Source: Ketobacter alkanivorans (GTDB taxonomy: Bacteria > Pseudomonadota > Gammaproteobacteria > Pseudomonadales > Ketobacteraceae). From it: DNA of 64,000 nucleotides. Shown here in pieces: positions 1 to 10,292 of the stretch. The notes under the pieces are model-generated. The model searched no databases. It was not told the origin of the DNA and was given only the letters and a program-made list of their open reading frames with translations. The stretch is from positions 310,001-374,000 of the forward strand of contig NZ_CP022684.1 of assembly GCF_002863865.1 (NCBI RefSeq), read 5' to 3'. Each line of letters begins with the position of its first letter. The first letter of the stretch is position 1. The position numbers were made by a program, and so were the translations under genes.

Positions 1-202
1 TTGTGAGGCTGACCTTGCAGGGGCGCTTCAAGCTTTTCAGGCCTTCTAACGCGGCCGTTAACTCCATGCGGTTGTTAGTGGTGTCTTTTTCTGCGCCTTT
101 CAGGCTTTTTTCAACGCCGTTAAAACGCAACAGAACACCCCAGCCACCTGGCCCTGGGTTTCCCTTGCAGGCACCATCGGTGAATATTTCTACAAAATCC
201 AT
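1..202 (-). CDS. rnhA: Ribonuclease HI, N-terminal part (runs off window start)
   Basis: The protein starts at the ATG at 202 and is cut by the window edge after about 67 residues. The visible N-terminus has the RNase HI opening strand with the first catalytic aspartate ([18 protein letters not shown]) and, further on, NNRMELTAA, whose glutamate is the second catalytic carboxylate. The enzyme cuts the RNA strand of RNA-DNA hybrids in the cytoplasm. Its start overlaps the stop of the upstream methyltransferase (TAATG), so the two genes are probably translationally coupled. The remaining catalytic residues lie outside the window. Confidence 0.93.
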   Translation of the reverse strand, partial: MDFVEIFTDGACKGNPGPGGWGVLLRFNGVEKSLKGAEKDTTNNRMELTAALEGLKSLKRPCKVSLT

Positions 203-1020
203 TATGACTCCGAACTGCTTCCCGGGTTGCACTGGTGTCGTGTGGACGGCTTGGCGATTCCCGCTATGGGGATGTTAACCAAGGTGTCCTTCACGGTACG
301 GAAGCGGGGTTTGATTGGGGTAAGGGTTGAAACCTGTTTGACCGCCACAAGGACGTAAACGCCGCCGCGCTGTTGCCAGATGCGCTGCCCAAGATAGGCG
401 ATCCAGTTAAACAGCTTGCGAGTGCGGCGATTGGCGGTGGGCAGGCCGAACGCTGTGCTCTCGTATCCTTCGACGTGGAAATCCAGCAGCTTCAGCCAGT
501 CTGACAGGCGATAGGGGCTAATAAAGTTGCCACTCCAGGGCATGCCTGCGGTTTGCATCAGAAAGAAACGACCCAACCCCCAGATACTCCACGGATTAAA
601 GCCGACAATGACAATACGCCCGCCGGGAATCACCGCACGGGAAATCTCCCGCAGAGCACGATGAGGCGAGCTATCGAAATCCAGGCTATGGTGCAAAATT
701 GCTACATCCACACTTTCTGTCGCCAGCGCCAGTTCATCCAAACGGCTGCATACACAACGATATTGATCATGGTGTTGCGGCTTTTCACTGACGTAAAGTT
801 TGTTGTGAATGGTGCTCGTGCCCGCTAGCCAATGGGGTCTGCCAATACCGGTCTGCACTAAATGATAGCCAAACATGGAGGGCAGCACCCGATCAAGGAT
901 GTCCTGCTCCTCTTCGAGCAGTTCCTGACCCAGCTCTGATTCAAACCATTTGGTGAGCAGCGGATGAACCGATGCACCATGCACCTGTTGAAACGGCTTG
1001 AATAGTCTGGGTAAACTCAT
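202..1020 (-). CDS. Class I SAM-dependent methyltransferase (Methyltransf_11-like)
   Basis: A 272-residue soluble protein. The central part, about residues 90-150, has the post-motif-I layout of class I methyltransferases: [18 protein letters not shown], then [20 protein letters not shown], typical of the Methyltransf_11 family. The usual glycine-rich motif I is weak (only a TGIGR stretch), so the SAM site is degenerate or the substrate is unusual. It sits between gloB (divergent) and rnhA (overlapping), a pairing conserved in Pseudomonas relatives. The substrate cannot be deduced. It shares an 86-bp divergent promoter region with gloB. Confidence 0.8.
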   Translation of the reverse strand: MSLPRLFKPFQQVHGASVHPLLTKWFESELGQELLEEEQDILDRVLPSMFGYHLVQTGIGRPHWLAGTSTIHNKLYVSEKPQHHDQYRCVCSRLDELALATESVDVAILHHSLDFDSSPHRALREISRAVIPGGRIVIVGFNPWSIWGLGRFFLMQTAGMPWSGNFISPYRLSDWLKLLDFHVEGYESTAFGLPTANRRTRKLFNWIAYLGQRIWQQRGGVYVLVAVKQVSTLTPIKPRFRTVKDTLVNIPIAGIAKPSTRHQCNPGSSSES

Positions 1021-1106
1021 AGTCTCTCGGCTGTCCTGCTATGGCTCGTTCAGTGGCTGGATGAGTAGGCTAAATAAAACAATCAAACATCAGGTTACCA
1101 TAATCC

Positions 1107-1886
1107 ATGCTGACTCTTCATCCGTTACCCGTGTTTACTGATAACTATATATGGTGTCTTCATGACAACCAAACTGCCTATGTAGTGGACCCAGGGCAAG
1201 CCGATTCGGTACTGGACTATCTAAAGGATCGCTCGCTCGATTTGAAAGGGATCTTGATTACCCATCATCACTGGGATCATGTATCCGGTATTGCCCCTCT
1301 TGTGGCGGCTTATCCCGGCATACCCGTTTGGGGCCCGGCGACAGAAACCATTCCTGGCTGCACTCAACCGCTGTCTGGTGGTGACACCATTGAGCTGGCA
1401 TGGGGAATCACATTTGGGGTAATCGATGTGCCGGGCCATACCTTGGGCCACATTGCCTACTACGCTAAAGAAACACCCAAAGGCCCCCTGCTGTTTTGTG
1501 GTGACACTCTGTTCTCCTCAGGTTGCGGACGGCTGTTCGAAGGCACGCCTGAACAAATGCATGACTCACTTCAGACTCTGGCGGCATTGCCGGTTGAGAC
1601 CACCGTTTGCTGCACCCATGAATACACCACCGCCAACCTCAAATTCGCGCAAGCGGTGGAGCCCGACAACGAAGACGTGGCCAAGCGTATAAAAGAGGTC
1701 ATGAAGTTGCGTGATCAAAATTTGCCCAGCTTGCCATCCTCTATTGGTCTGGAGCTGAAGGTGAACCCCTTTCTTCGAGCAGATAAAGAGTCGGTATTGC
1801 GGACTTTACAATCAAAATGCGGAGAGCGTCCCGCCAATGTCCTGGCCAGTTTTGCTACACTGCGACAGTGGAAAGACAATTTCTAA
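1107..1886 (+). CDS. gloB: Hydroxyacylglutathione hydrolase (glyoxalase II)
   Basis: A 259-residue metallo-beta-lactamase-fold enzyme of normal length for GloB. The metal-binding motif THHHWDH lies at about residues 52-58, followed by the GHTLGHI histidine, the bridging aspartate in FCGDTLFS and the late histidine in CTHEYT. It hydrolyses S-D-lactoylglutathione to D-lactate and glutathione, the second step of methylglyoxal detoxification in the cytoplasm. It is transcribed away from the methyltransferase gene and is followed 84 bp later by mltD on the same strand, a common order in Pseudomonas-like genomes. Confidence 0.96.
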   Translation: MLTLHPLPVFTDNYIWCLHDNQTAYVVDPGQADSVLDYLKDRSLDLKGILITHHHWDHVSGIAPLVAAYPGIPVWGPATETIPGCTQPLSGGDTIELAWGITFGVIDVPGHTLGHIAYYAKETPKGPLLFCGDTLFSSGCGRLFEGTPEQMHDSLQTLAALPVETTVCCTHEYTTANLKFAQAVEPDNEDVAKRIKEVMKLRDQNLPSLPSSIGLELKVNPFLRADKESVLRTLQSKCGERPANVLASFATLRQWKDNF

Positions 1887-1970
1887 CGCTTTTCACCGAA
1901 TTGTTCTAGGTAGGCACTGTCCATACAATACCCGCCTAACCTATTGGCATCATGACTTCCGGAATCCTAC

Positions 1971-3647
1971 GTGTTGAGTTCGTCTAAATTGCTGTTCAGG
2001 CTTCCCAGCCTTATTGTCGTATCATCGCTGTTCACACTGTCCTGTACCTCGAACATGACTAAGGAACCCGAAATTGTTACCTACGAGGCCAGCGTAGCCC
2101 CGTTGATTAACGATATCCTGGATGCAGAGGAAGCGGCCGCCGAAGAAACTTTCTATGATGGCCCTGAATACTATATCCCCGATGCCTCCGATGACGTGCT
2201 CCTTATGGATAGTCATTCTGGGGAGAGCAACGCAGAGATTGCTGTCTCCATGTGGGAGGTGTATCGCAAGAACACCATCCTCGACCTGAATGCAGATAAT
2301 CCTCGCATCAAAGTGCAGCGGGACTGGTACGCCAAGCACCAATCCTATCTTGACCGGGTCACCCAGCGGGCCGAACCGTATCTTTATTACATCATCGAAG
2401 AGTCCAAAAAGCGGGGCTTACCCAGCGAACTGGCGCTGCTGCCAATCGTAGAAAGCGCCTACGATCCTTTTGCTTACTCCCACGGTCGCGCTGCCGGCAT
2501 CTGGCAGTTTATACCCGGAACCGGGCGCGCATTCGGGCTGAAGCAAACCTGGTGGTACGAAGGCCGGCGTGACATTGTTGCCGCAACCGACGCAGCCATG
2601 AACTATCTGGAATCCCTCAATAACCAGTTTGATGGAGACTGGATGTTAGCTTTGGCCTCGTACAATTCCGGTGCCGGTACAGTGCGCAATGCCATTCGCA
2701 AGAACAAGCGGCTGGGCAAGCCCACCGACTTTTGGTCACTGGATTTGCCCAAAGAGACTCGGGCCTATGTCCCCAAACTGGTGGCCATCGCACAGCTATT
2801 CGATAACCCGGAGAAATACGGCATTACCTTGATAGATTACCCGTATCAGCCGTTTTTTGAGTCTATTGATATAGGCGCTCAACTGGATCTGGCCTTGGCC
2901 GCAAAGATGGCTGAAATGTCGATCAATGAGCTATACCGACTCAACCCGGGTTTTAACCGTTGGGCCACTGACCCCGACGGCCCGCATCGCCTGCTGGTGC
3001 CGGTTGAAAAAGCCCAGATCATGCGAGACGCCGTGGCACAATTACCGCCGAACAAGCGCGTGGAATGGGCTCGCTACACCATTAAGCCCGGTGATTCCAT
3101 TTTGTCCATTTCATCCAAGCACAACATCACGCCCGAACTTTTGAAACAAGTAAACCAGCTCCACAGCAACACCATCAGAGCCGGAAAAACCCTTCTGATT
3201 CCACAATCATCCGAGCCCCTCAATCACTACAGCCTTAGCGCCGATCAGCGTCTTGAAACCAAGCAGAATCGCTCTGTCTCCGGCAAGAACAAAATCATGC
3301 ACACGGTGCAATCAGGTGAGAGCTTTTGGTCCATCTCCCGACACTACGGCGTTGACCATCGTTCATTGGCGAAGTGGAACAGCATGGCCCCCACCGACAC
3401 CCTGTCGACCGGGAAAAAACTGGTAGTGTGGACAAAACAGCCACAACAGGTTGCCACAGGGATGAAGGATCAACGCATGCGAAAAATACGCTATAGGGCG
3501 CGTAGCGGTGATTCTTACGCGGGGATCGCTGGGAAGTTCAACGTATCATTAGGGCAGCTGAAGCAGTGGAATAAAATTGATACCCGAAAGTATCTGCAGC
3601 CCGGGGACATGCTCACGCTCTACGTGGATGTGGCAAATGCGCCTTGA
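1971..3647 (+). CDS. mltD: Membrane-bound lytic murein transglycosylase D with three LysM domains
   Basis: A 558-residue lipoprotein starting at a GTG (a TTG one codon later is possible). The signal peptide ends in the lipobox TLSC, with the lipidated cysteine at residue 25. The SLT domain starts near residue 145; the catalytic glutamate is E161 in LPIVESAYDP, followed by GIWQFIPGTGRAFGL. Three LysM peptidoglycan-binding repeats follow at about 370-412, 443-487 and 506-553, each with a TIKPGDS- or TVQSGES-like start. It cleaves glycan strands to 1,6-anhydro-MurNAc ends during wall remodelling. The gene ends 2 bp before the convergent HDOD gene. Confidence 0.94.
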   Translation: MLSSSKLLFRLPSLIVVSSLFTLSCTSNMTKEPEIVTYEASVAPLINDILDAEEAAAEETFYDGPEYYIPDASDDVLLMDSHSGESNAEIAVSMWEVYRKNTILDLNADNPRIKVQRDWYAKHQSYLDRVTQRAEPYLYYIIEESKKRGLPSELALLPIVESAYDPFAYSHGRAAGIWQFIPGTGRAFGLKQTWWYEGRRDIVAATDAAMNYLESLNNQFDGDWMLALASYNSGAGTVRNAIRKNKRLGKPTDFWSLDLPKETRAYVPKLVAIAQLFDNPEKYGITLIDYPYQPFFESIDIGAQLDLALAAKMAEMSINELYRLNPGFNRWATDPDGPHRLLVPVEKAQIMRDAVAQLPPNKRVEWARYTIKPGDSILSISSKHNITPELLKQVNQLHSNTIRAGKTLLIPQSSEPLNHYSLSADQRLETKQNRSVSGKNKIMHTVQSGESFWSISRHYGVDHRSLAKWNSMAPTDTLSTGKKLVVWTKQPQQVATGMKDQRMRKIRYRARSGDSYAGIAGKFNVSLGQLKQWNKIDTRKYLQPGDMLTLYVDVANAP

Positions 3648-3649
3648 GG

Positions 3650-5281
3650 CTAACCCTGATTGGCCGTTAGCGCCAATCCAACCTGCTGCGCCAGCATAGA
3701 AAAACCAGCGTACTGCTGATCGTTTAGTGGCGCTTTCGAAATGGCCTTGTCACCGTAAAACACACCAATAGGACGCCGGGATACGATAATCGGTGCCACA
3801 AAGTATTCATGGTAACCCAGGGCCTCCTGCAGCTTAGCAGTATGCAGATAAGCCCGCCCCGCCATCAACTTTGATCCCATCCACAGCTGTTGTGATTGAC
3901 GAATCGAGCTGGCAAACGCGTTTTCTTCAGTTAGGTCGATTTTTAATTGCTCCTTAAACGCCAAATCCACCTGCCCTTTAAAAAACTTGGGAACCATGGC
4001 TTTACGGTCTTTAGAAACCAGAGCCATCACCACGCGATCCAACCCGATCGCATCACACATGCCGTTCAATACCAGATCCAGCATAGAGTTCACGTCAATG
4101 CGTTTGTCTGCAATCAAGATATTTAACTTCTGCATAATGTCCATCTGAAGCTGAACATTGGAAACGCCCGTTTGCGCACGGGTTTCCGTATCTTCTCGGT
4201 CCAGAACAGGCTGTGGCTCGGGGGATCTACCACCACTTAATGCCATTTCGATCAAATCTTCGATGCCGTCATCTTCATTAGAGGCGGTCGACTCCGGTGC
4301 AGATTCGCTAACAGGAGGCGTGTCTGAAACCACTATCGCATCAGGTTTAGGCTCAACGTTAATTGGCACAACTACGGATGGTTTGGCTTCCGTATCTTCT
4401 GATCGGGTTTCAGAGTTTGGGATCAAGTGTTTAACTTTTGATGCGCCATAATGCACTGCCAGATCCTGAGCCATGTCCGCCATCTGCTTCACCTCCACCA
4501 TGGCGTCCTTGAAGGGAATGTCGCGGTACTTGGCGATCTTTTTCACCACGTCTTTAACCGGTGAGGCATTCCAGCCCAACATGGCCACCTGACTCAACTC
4601 ATCCCCCAGCAACACGGCTTGCGCGGGTCGACTCGGCATCTTGGGCTTGCTCAGCGCCTCAAGCAAAATATCCCCAAGCTCCCATTGCTTGGCAAGGGCA
4701 ACAGAGATCTGGTCAAAGCTGCACCCTAACACCTCTACAGCGGCATCATTCACCGACATATTGTTATCCCGCAGCAGCATATTCAGCTTACGACTAACCT
4801 CGTCGTCCCGAGACAGCATGGAAAGTTCAGCAAAATGCAGCAGTAAGGTGGAGATGAAAATCTCCTCCTGATCCGTTGTTTTGGCGGTTCGTAGCAACCC
4901 CCGGGCTTGCATGGCGGCATGAAACGAATTGGCAATTTGGGTCATTAAATGATCTGAAGGGTTTTGCTTGAGGATGTTATCCAGGATCTGCATCGACATG
5001 GAAATGTCTCTGATCGTGGTAAACCCGAGCATGACTATAGCGCGGGTAATGGTTTTGATATTGCCACCAAACCCTTTGTAAACCACGCTATTGGATATCT
5101 GTAATATCCTGGAAGTGATGCTTGGATCTTTCAGAACCTGCTCAGTCAACTGGGATACGCGTGAATCGTCATCCGTTGTCAGTCTGCTCAGTTTCTGCAC
5201 AGTTTCGGCCAGCGCCGGCATGTGCTCCTTCCCCAGGAAATCCACCCACTCATCGACAGAACTCGTTCTCTCCACCAGCAT
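3650..5281 (-). CDS. HDOD-domain protein with C-terminal GAF domain
   Basis: A 543-residue cytoplasmic protein. The N-terminal half (about 10-260) is an HDOD domain, recognised by PALAETVQKLSRL, then VLKDPSITSRILQISNSV and the TRAIVMLGF stretch. Residues about 290-370 are a low-complexity acidic/proline linker. The C-terminal part (about 375-540) reads as a GAF-type sensor (LDLVLNGMCDAIGLDRVVMAL, PIIVSRRPIGVFYGD). HDOD proteins are HD-GYP relatives without the metal-dependent phosphodiesterase site and act in signalling; the exact role here is unknown. It is transcribed alone, divergent from the peptide transporter. Confidence 0.85.
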   Translation of the reverse strand: MLVERTSSVDEWVDFLGKEHMPALAETVQKLSRLTTDDDSRVSQLTEQVLKDPSITSRILQISNSVVYKGFGGNIKTITRAIVMLGFTTIRDISMSMQILDNILKQNPSDHLMTQIANSFHAAMQARGLLRTAKTTDQEEIFISTLLLHFAELSMLSRDDEVSRKLNMLLRDNNMSVNDAAVEVLGCSFDQISVALAKQWELGDILLEALSKPKMPSRPAQAVLLGDELSQVAMLGWNASPVKDVVKKIAKYRDIPFKDAMVEVKQMADMAQDLAVHYGASKVKHLIPNSETRSEDTEAKPSVVVPINVEPKPDAIVVSDTPPVSESAPESTASNEDDGIEDLIEMALSGGRSPEPQPVLDREDTETRAQTGVSNVQLQMDIMQKLNILIADKRIDVNSMLDLVLNGMCDAIGLDRVVMALVSKDRKAMVPKFFKGQVDLAFKEQLKIDLTEENAFASSIRQSQQLWMGSKLMAGRAYLHTAKLQEALGYHEYFVAPIIVSRRPIGVFYGDKAISKAPLNDQQYAGFSMLAQQVGLALTANQG

Positions 5282-5351
5282 TCCAACTCGCTTTCTATTA
5301 ATCCTGTTTACCTTAAAGTTTAGCCACTTTCAAAGGATGTGCTTGTTTTGT

Positions 5352-5380
5352 TTGAAGTTATTGTGGTAACCGGTTATAAA
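5352..5380 (+). promoter_or_regulatory. Probable sigma-70 promoter of the yej-type operon
   Basis: TTGAAG at 5352-5357 and TATAAA at 5375-5380 are separated by 17 bp, about 100 bp upstream of the first substrate-binding protein gene. A perfect 10-bp palindrome, TAACCGGTTA at 5367-5376, overlaps the spacer and the -10 edge and could be an operator. This is inferred from pattern only. Confidence 0.45.
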
Positions 5381-5479
5381 GGTTGTGCTCAATTCGCTAA
5401 ACTATTAATACCCATAATAAAACCAATAGGTTACATGACATTTATGGCACTAAACCCGGCGGCTCACTGCGGTGATGAT

Positions 5480-7345
5480 ATGCGAGTCATAACCCCTCCT
5501 CGCCGTTGTCTTCCTGCGTTTTTATTGCTAATCCTCGCCATCAGTCTGAATGGCTTCGCTCGCAACACAGCAGCTGCAGACGTGTTGGTGGCCACCGCCA
5601 TCGCCCTGTACGACCAGCCCAAGTACCCCCAAGGCTTCCAGCATTTCGATTTTGTAAACCCTGAGGCCCCAAAAGGTGGCAAGATCACCCTGCCCGCCTT
5701 AGGCAGTTTTGATACCCTCAACCCCTATGTGCTGAAGGGCATCAGCCCATCGGAATTCTCGGCGATGTACGGCATAACTCAGCTCAATGAGCCGTTAATG
5801 ATGGGCACGCACTATTACCTGGAAAGCGGTGACGAACCACAAACCGCCTACTGCCTTATTTGTGAGTGGATAGAATATCCGGCCGATTACCGCTGGGTAA
5901 TCTTCCAGATAAACCCTAAAGCGCGATTTCACAACGGTGACCCGATCACCGCTGCAGACGTGGCCTTCAGTTATAAACTGTTGATGACCGATCAGGCTCA
6001 CCCCATGTTCCCTAACAATCTGGCCGCAGTTGAGTCCGTTGAGGTGCTTGATACTCACAGGGTGCGGTTTACCTTCAAAGGCCAACCCGAGCGCTCCAAT
6101 CTGCTGCGGGTGGGCGAGATACCCGTGATGTCCAAGCGCTTCTGGGAGTCTCATAGCTTTGGCGCGTCCTCTGGAACTCCGCAGCCCTTGAGTGGTCCCT
6201 ATAGAGTCAGCGATTTTGTATTGGGAAGCTACGTGACATTGCAGCGCGTTGATGATTTCTGGGCCAAGGATCACCCGGTCTACCAAGGGATGTTTAACTT
6301 CGATGAAGTGCGCGTTGAATTCTATCGTGATCGTACCGTAGCCTTTGAAGCGCTGAAATCAGGTGGCGTCGACTTCTGGGTGGAGAACGTCTCCAAAAGC
6401 TGGGCGACTGGATACGACTTCCCAGCAGTTCGAGACGGCAGAATTATTAAAGAAGAATTACAACACAGCATACCTTCAGGCACCCAGGCGTTTTTCTTGA
6501 ATATGCGCCGGGACGTGTTTAAAGATGTGCGGGTACGTAAAGCAATATCACTAATGTTTGATTTTCAGTGGACCAATCGCAACATATTCAGTGACGCCTA
6601 TGCTCGCAACAACACGCATTTCCCAAACTCAGAGATGGGTGCCACAGGGCTGCCGAGCGCAGCAGAAAAAGCGCTGTTGGAACCGTTCCGAAAGCAACTC
6701 CCTCACGCGCTGTTTACTGAAGAGTTCAAATACCCCCGCTACGACAGCGCCAAAGATTTACGTCAGGCGATGCGTGAAGCCATTGGCTTGTTGAAACAGG
6801 CAGGTTGGGTCTATAACAATAAACGCTTGGTCAACGCTGAAACCGGCGAGCCGCTCAGATTTGAAATGCTCATTAATAGCCCTTCGTTTCAGCGGGTGTT
6901 ACACCCCTACGTTAAGAACTTGAGCAAAATTGGCATAGAGGCCAACATACGCATTGTGGATAGGGCCCAGTATAAAGTCAGGTTGGATGACTTTGATTTT
7001 GATATGACGGTGTACGTCCTGCCTCAATCGGCATCACCTGGCCAGGAGCAACGCCTGTATTTTCACAGCGCACAAGCCAATGTCAGAGGCGCAAAGAACC
7101 TCTCAGGAATTCAAGATCCAGTGGTAGATGCATTGATCGAACAGATAACCGCAGCAAAGAGCCGAAATGACCTGATTGCCGCGGTTCGGGCAATGGATCG
7201 CGTGTTATTGTGGAACTATTACACGATACCGCACTGGCATCTGGGTTATCATCGGCTAGCCTACAAAAACACATTCGCCAGACCAGAAACCTCTTCAGCA
7301 ATGACACTGGGTTTTCAGACCTGGTGGTTGAATGATTTGAAGTAA
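5480..7345 (+). CDS. Peptide ABC transporter substrate-binding protein (YejA-like, copy 1)
   Basis: A 621-residue periplasmic binding protein of the SBP_bac_5 family. The ATG at 5480 is chosen because it gives a clean signal peptide (basic MRVITPPRR, a leucine/alanine core, cleavage near NTAAA); a longer reading exists upstream. Family hallmarks are FHNGDPITAADVAFSYKLL and FVNPEAPKGGKITLPALG. It is the first gene of a five-gene operon with a second binding protein, two permeases and an ATPase. By family it binds oligopeptides or microcin-C-like peptides; the ligand is not known. It is clearly paralogous to the next gene but diverged. Confidence 0.88.
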   Translation: MRVITPPRRCLPAFLLLILAISLNGFARNTAAADVLVATAIALYDQPKYPQGFQHFDFVNPEAPKGGKITLPALGSFDTLNPYVLKGISPSEFSAMYGITQLNEPLMMGTHYYLESGDEPQTAYCLICEWIEYPADYRWVIFQINPKARFHNGDPITAADVAFSYKLLMTDQAHPMFPNNLAAVESVEVLDTHRVRFTFKGQPERSNLLRVGEIPVMSKRFWESHSFGASSGTPQPLSGPYRVSDFVLGSYVTLQRVDDFWAKDHPVYQGMFNFDEVRVEFYRDRTVAFEALKSGGVDFWVENVSKSWATGYDFPAVRDGRIIKEELQHSIPSGTQAFFLNMRRDVFKDVRVRKAISLMFDFQWTNRNIFSDAYARNNTHFPNSEMGATGLPSAAEKALLEPFRKQLPHALFTEEFKYPRYDSAKDLRQAMREAIGLLKQAGWVYNNKRLVNAETGEPLRFEMLINSPSFQRVLHPYVKNLSKIGIEANIRIVDRAQYKVRLDDFDFDMTVYVLPQSASPGQEQRLYFHSAQANVRGAKNLSGIQDPVVDALIEQITAAKSRNDLIAAVRAMDRVLLWNYYTIPHWHLGYHRLAYKNTFARPETSSAMTLGFQTWWLNDLK

Positions 7346-7385
7346 TGAAAACGAACAGATGCACATAGATGGGAAGCGGAACTCA

Positions 7386-9200
7386 ATGCACGTATTCATA
7401 AAGCTATTTCTGACAGCCTGCGTAGCCATTACCACCGTGACTGCGCTCGCCAGTGAAGTCATCACCAGCCACGGCATAGCAATGCATGGTGATATGAAAT
7501 ATCCGTCGGATTACACCCATTTTGAGTACACCAACCCAGACGCTCCCAAAGGCGGCTCTGTCGTGCTGGCTGCCTACGGTACTTTTGATTCGTTTAATCC
7601 TGATGTGATCAAAGGCGATCCAGCCGCCTACATGGAGCTGACCTACGACACACTCATGGTTCAAGCCATGGATGAACCGTTTACGGTTTATGGCCATGTC
7701 GCAGAAAAAGTTGAATACCCAGAAGACCGCTCCTGGATTATTTTTCACATCAACCCCAAAGCAAAATTCCACGATGGACAACCCATCACAGCTGAGGACG
7801 TGGTATTTACCTTCAAGCGCCTTATGGAAGATGGACAACCGTTCTATCGGGCCTATTACGCCGACGTGGTAAATGTTGAAGCCCTCGACTCACAGCGCGT
7901 CAAATTTACCGCAAGAGACGACAAAAACAGAGAGCTTCCACTGGTACTTGGTCAGCTTAAGGTGCTGCCCAAGCATTATTGGGAGCCGCGTGATTTTAGC
8001 CAGGCATCGCTGGATATCCCATTGGGCAGCGGCCCGTACCGCATAAAGTCGTTTGACACGGGCAAAAGCATCGAGCTCGAGCGGGTCAAAGACTATTGGG
8101 CAGCGGATTTGCCTTCGCACCGGGGTATGTACAACTTCGATAACATCAAAGTCGAATACTATCGGGATCAGACCGTTATGCTTGAGGCATTTAAAGGCGG
8201 TCGCTACGACTACAGAGAAGAAAAGCAGTCCAAGCGCTGGGCGACTGAGTACGAAGGCCCCAAATTTGCCTCCGGTGACATCATCAAACTGGAAGTGACC
8301 CACCAGAACCCGACAGGAATGCAAGCGTTCGTAATGAACACGCGGCGGGACCTGTTTAAAGATGCCCGAGTGCGCGAGGCCTTGGATTTGGCGTTTGATT
8401 TTGAATGGACGAACAAACAGCTATTCTATGGCGCCTATAATCGTACTGAGAGTTATTTTTCCAATTCAGACCTGGCATCTACCGGCCTGCCCTCAGAGGG
8501 TGAACTCAAGCTGCTGGAGCCATTTCGTGACGACCTTCCAGCAGAAGTCTTTACCAAGCCCTACGTCTCACCGAAAACCAACGGAAGCGGCAATAATCGT
8601 AAGAATATAAGAGCGGCAATCAATTTATTGAAAGAAGCCGGCTGGCGTTTTGAAGGCACCGATTTGGTTAATGCAGAAACAGGCAAACCCTTTCAGTTTG
8701 AAATACTGCTCTACAGCAAAGATTTTGAGCGCATCGTTTTACCTTATGTTAAGAATCTTAAAAAACTGGGTATCGAAGCCAACGCCCGCATCGTTGATTC
8801 TACAAACTATATCCGTATCGTAAGAGACTTCGAATACGACATGATCATCGGCGGCTTTGGTCAATCAAACTCCCCGGGCAATGAACAGCGTGATTACTGG
8901 TTCTCCAAGTTTGCTGATCATAAGGGCAGCCGTAACTACATTGGGGTGCAGGACCCTGTCGTTGATGTATTGATCGATGCAATTATTCGCTCACAAACAC
9001 GGGCAGATTTGATTGCAGCTTGTCGCGCCCTTGATCGGGTATTGCTGTGGAATCACTACGTGGTACCGCAGTGGCACATAAACAAACATCGCATTGCCTA
9101 TTGGGATAAATTTGAACATCCAGAGATAACACCGATATACGGCGATGTTGGCTTCTTCTCCTGGTGGCTAACGCCAGTTAAAACCAGTGGGCAGCAATAA
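7386..9200 (+). CDS. yejA: Peptide ABC transporter substrate-binding protein (YejA-like, copy 2)
   Basis: A 604-residue periplasmic protein. The ATG at 7386 has a GGAAGCGGA ribosome site and begins a good signal peptide ending at ALAS; an upstream ATG at 7359 is less likely. Conserved parts are YTNPDAPKGGSVVLAAYG, FHDGQPITAEDVVFTFKRL and a C-terminal HINKHRIAYW. It starts 40 bp after copy 1 and shares many blocks with it (LVNAETG, YVKNLxKxGIEAN, RALDRVLLWN), so the pair arose by tandem duplication. It ends 3 bp before the permease gene, so it is the closer match to the classical YejA position. Confidence 0.9.
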   Translation: MHVFIKLFLTACVAITTVTALASEVITSHGIAMHGDMKYPSDYTHFEYTNPDAPKGGSVVLAAYGTFDSFNPDVIKGDPAAYMELTYDTLMVQAMDEPFTVYGHVAEKVEYPEDRSWIIFHINPKAKFHDGQPITAEDVVFTFKRLMEDGQPFYRAYYADVVNVEALDSQRVKFTARDDKNRELPLVLGQLKVLPKHYWEPRDFSQASLDIPLGSGPYRIKSFDTGKSIELERVKDYWAADLPSHRGMYNFDNIKVEYYRDQTVMLEAFKGGRYDYREEKQSKRWATEYEGPKFASGDIIKLEVTHQNPTGMQAFVMNTRRDLFKDARVREALDLAFDFEWTNKQLFYGAYNRTESYFSNSDLASTGLPSEGELKLLEPFRDDLPAEVFTKPYVSPKTNGSGNNRKNIRAAINLLKEAGWRFEGTDLVNAETGKPFQFEILLYSKDFERIVLPYVKNLKKLGIEANARIVDSTNYIRIVRDFEYDMIIGGFGQSNSPGNEQRDYWFSKFADHKGSRNYIGVQDPVVDVLIDAIIRSQTRADLIAACRALDRVLLWNHYVVPQWHINKHRIAYWDKFEHPEITPIYGDVGFFSWWLTPVKTSGQQ

Positions 9201-9203
9201 ATT

Positions 9204-10289
9204 ATGCTCGCCTATATAATACGCAGGCTGTTACTCATTATTCCGACGCTATTGGGTATACTCACCCTCAACTTCGTGATTATTCAGGCGGCTCCCGGTG
9301 GCCCTGTAGAACAAATGATTGCTCAGCTCGAGGGAATAGACGGTGGCGCGGCTTCTCGCATTGGTGGTGGCGCACAGTCTGAGGTCAGAACCAATACCAG
9401 TAGCAATTCATCCTATCGGGGCTCCCAGGGACTGGATCCTGAGCTGATAAAAAAGATCGAAACAATGTATGGCTTCGACAAGCCAGCCTGGGAACGATTT
9501 CTAATCATGGTTAAAAACTATTTCACGCTGGACTTTGGTGATAGTTTTTTTCGTGACAAAAGTGTCACCGATCTGATCTTGGAAAAAATGCCGGTTTCAA
9601 TCTCCTTAGGGCTTTGGTCAACCCTGATCGTCTACCTTATATCGATCCCACTGGGTATTCGGAAAGCCATTAAACACGGAACTAACTTTGATGTATGGAG
9701 CAGTTCTGTGGTCATTATAGGCAATGCCATCCCCTCCTTTCTTTTCGCTATTTTTCTGATAGTAGTATTCGCGGGGGGCAGCTATTTGAATTGGTTTCCA
9801 TTACGAGGTCTAACCTCCCCCAACTTTGACGAGCTGAGTCTGGCGGGCAAAATCCTAGATTACTTCTGGCACCTGGCAATGCCCATTACGGCACTGGTTA
9901 TTGGCAGCTTTGCAACCTTAACCATGCTAACCAAAAACTCATTTCTGGATGAAATTGGCAAGCAGTACGTTGTTACCGCAAGAGCCAAGGGATTAAAAGA
10001 GAATCAGGTGTTGTATGGGCATGTGTTCCGCAACGCGATGTTGATTATTATTGCAGGTGTACCCGCCGCACTGGTGTCCATCTTTTTCACAGGGGCATTC
10101 CTGATCGAGGTTATCTTTTCTCTGGATGGTTTGGGCTTACTTGGGTTTGAATCCATATTATCCCGTGATTACCCCGTCATATTTGGAACCCTGTTTATAT
10201 TCACCCTTATTTCATTAGTGGTTAACCTGATCAGCGATGTCACCTACACACTGGTGGATCCACGCATAGATTTCGAGTCGAGGGCTTAA
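9204..10289 (+). CDS. yejB: Peptide ABC transporter permease (YejB-like)
   Basis: A 361-residue inner-membrane permease of the BPD_transp_1 family, close to the usual YejB length. The N-terminus [20 protein letters not shown] is the first membrane segment typical of DppB/YejB proteins. About six segments follow, with the EAA loop in [20 protein letters not shown] that contacts the ATPase. A hydrophilic, glycine/serine-rich insert lies at about residues 45-75 in the periplasmic region. It pairs with the next gene to form the pore. Confidence 0.93.
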   Translation: MLAYIIRRLLLIIPTLLGILTLNFVIIQAAPGGPVEQMIAQLEGIDGGAASRIGGGAQSEVRTNTSSNSSYRGSQGLDPELIKKIETMYGFDKPAWERFLIMVKNYFTLDFGDSFFRDKSVTDLILEKMPVSISLGLWSTLIVYLISIPLGIRKAIKHGTNFDVWSSSVVIIGNAIPSFLFAIFLIVVFAGGSYLNWFPLRGLTSPNFDELSLAGKILDYFWHLAMPITALVIGSFATLTMLTKNSFLDEIGKQYVVTARAKGLKENQVLYGHVFRNAMLIIIAGVPAALVSIFFTGAFLIEVIFSLDGLGLLGFESILSRDYPVIFGTLFIFTLISLVVNLISDVTYTLVDPRIDFESRA

Positions 10290-10292
10290 GCA

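Noticed and set aside
3-278. A 91-codon plus-strand gene at the window start
   Set aside because: It is the shadow of rnhA on the other strand, whose conserved active-site motifs are clear.
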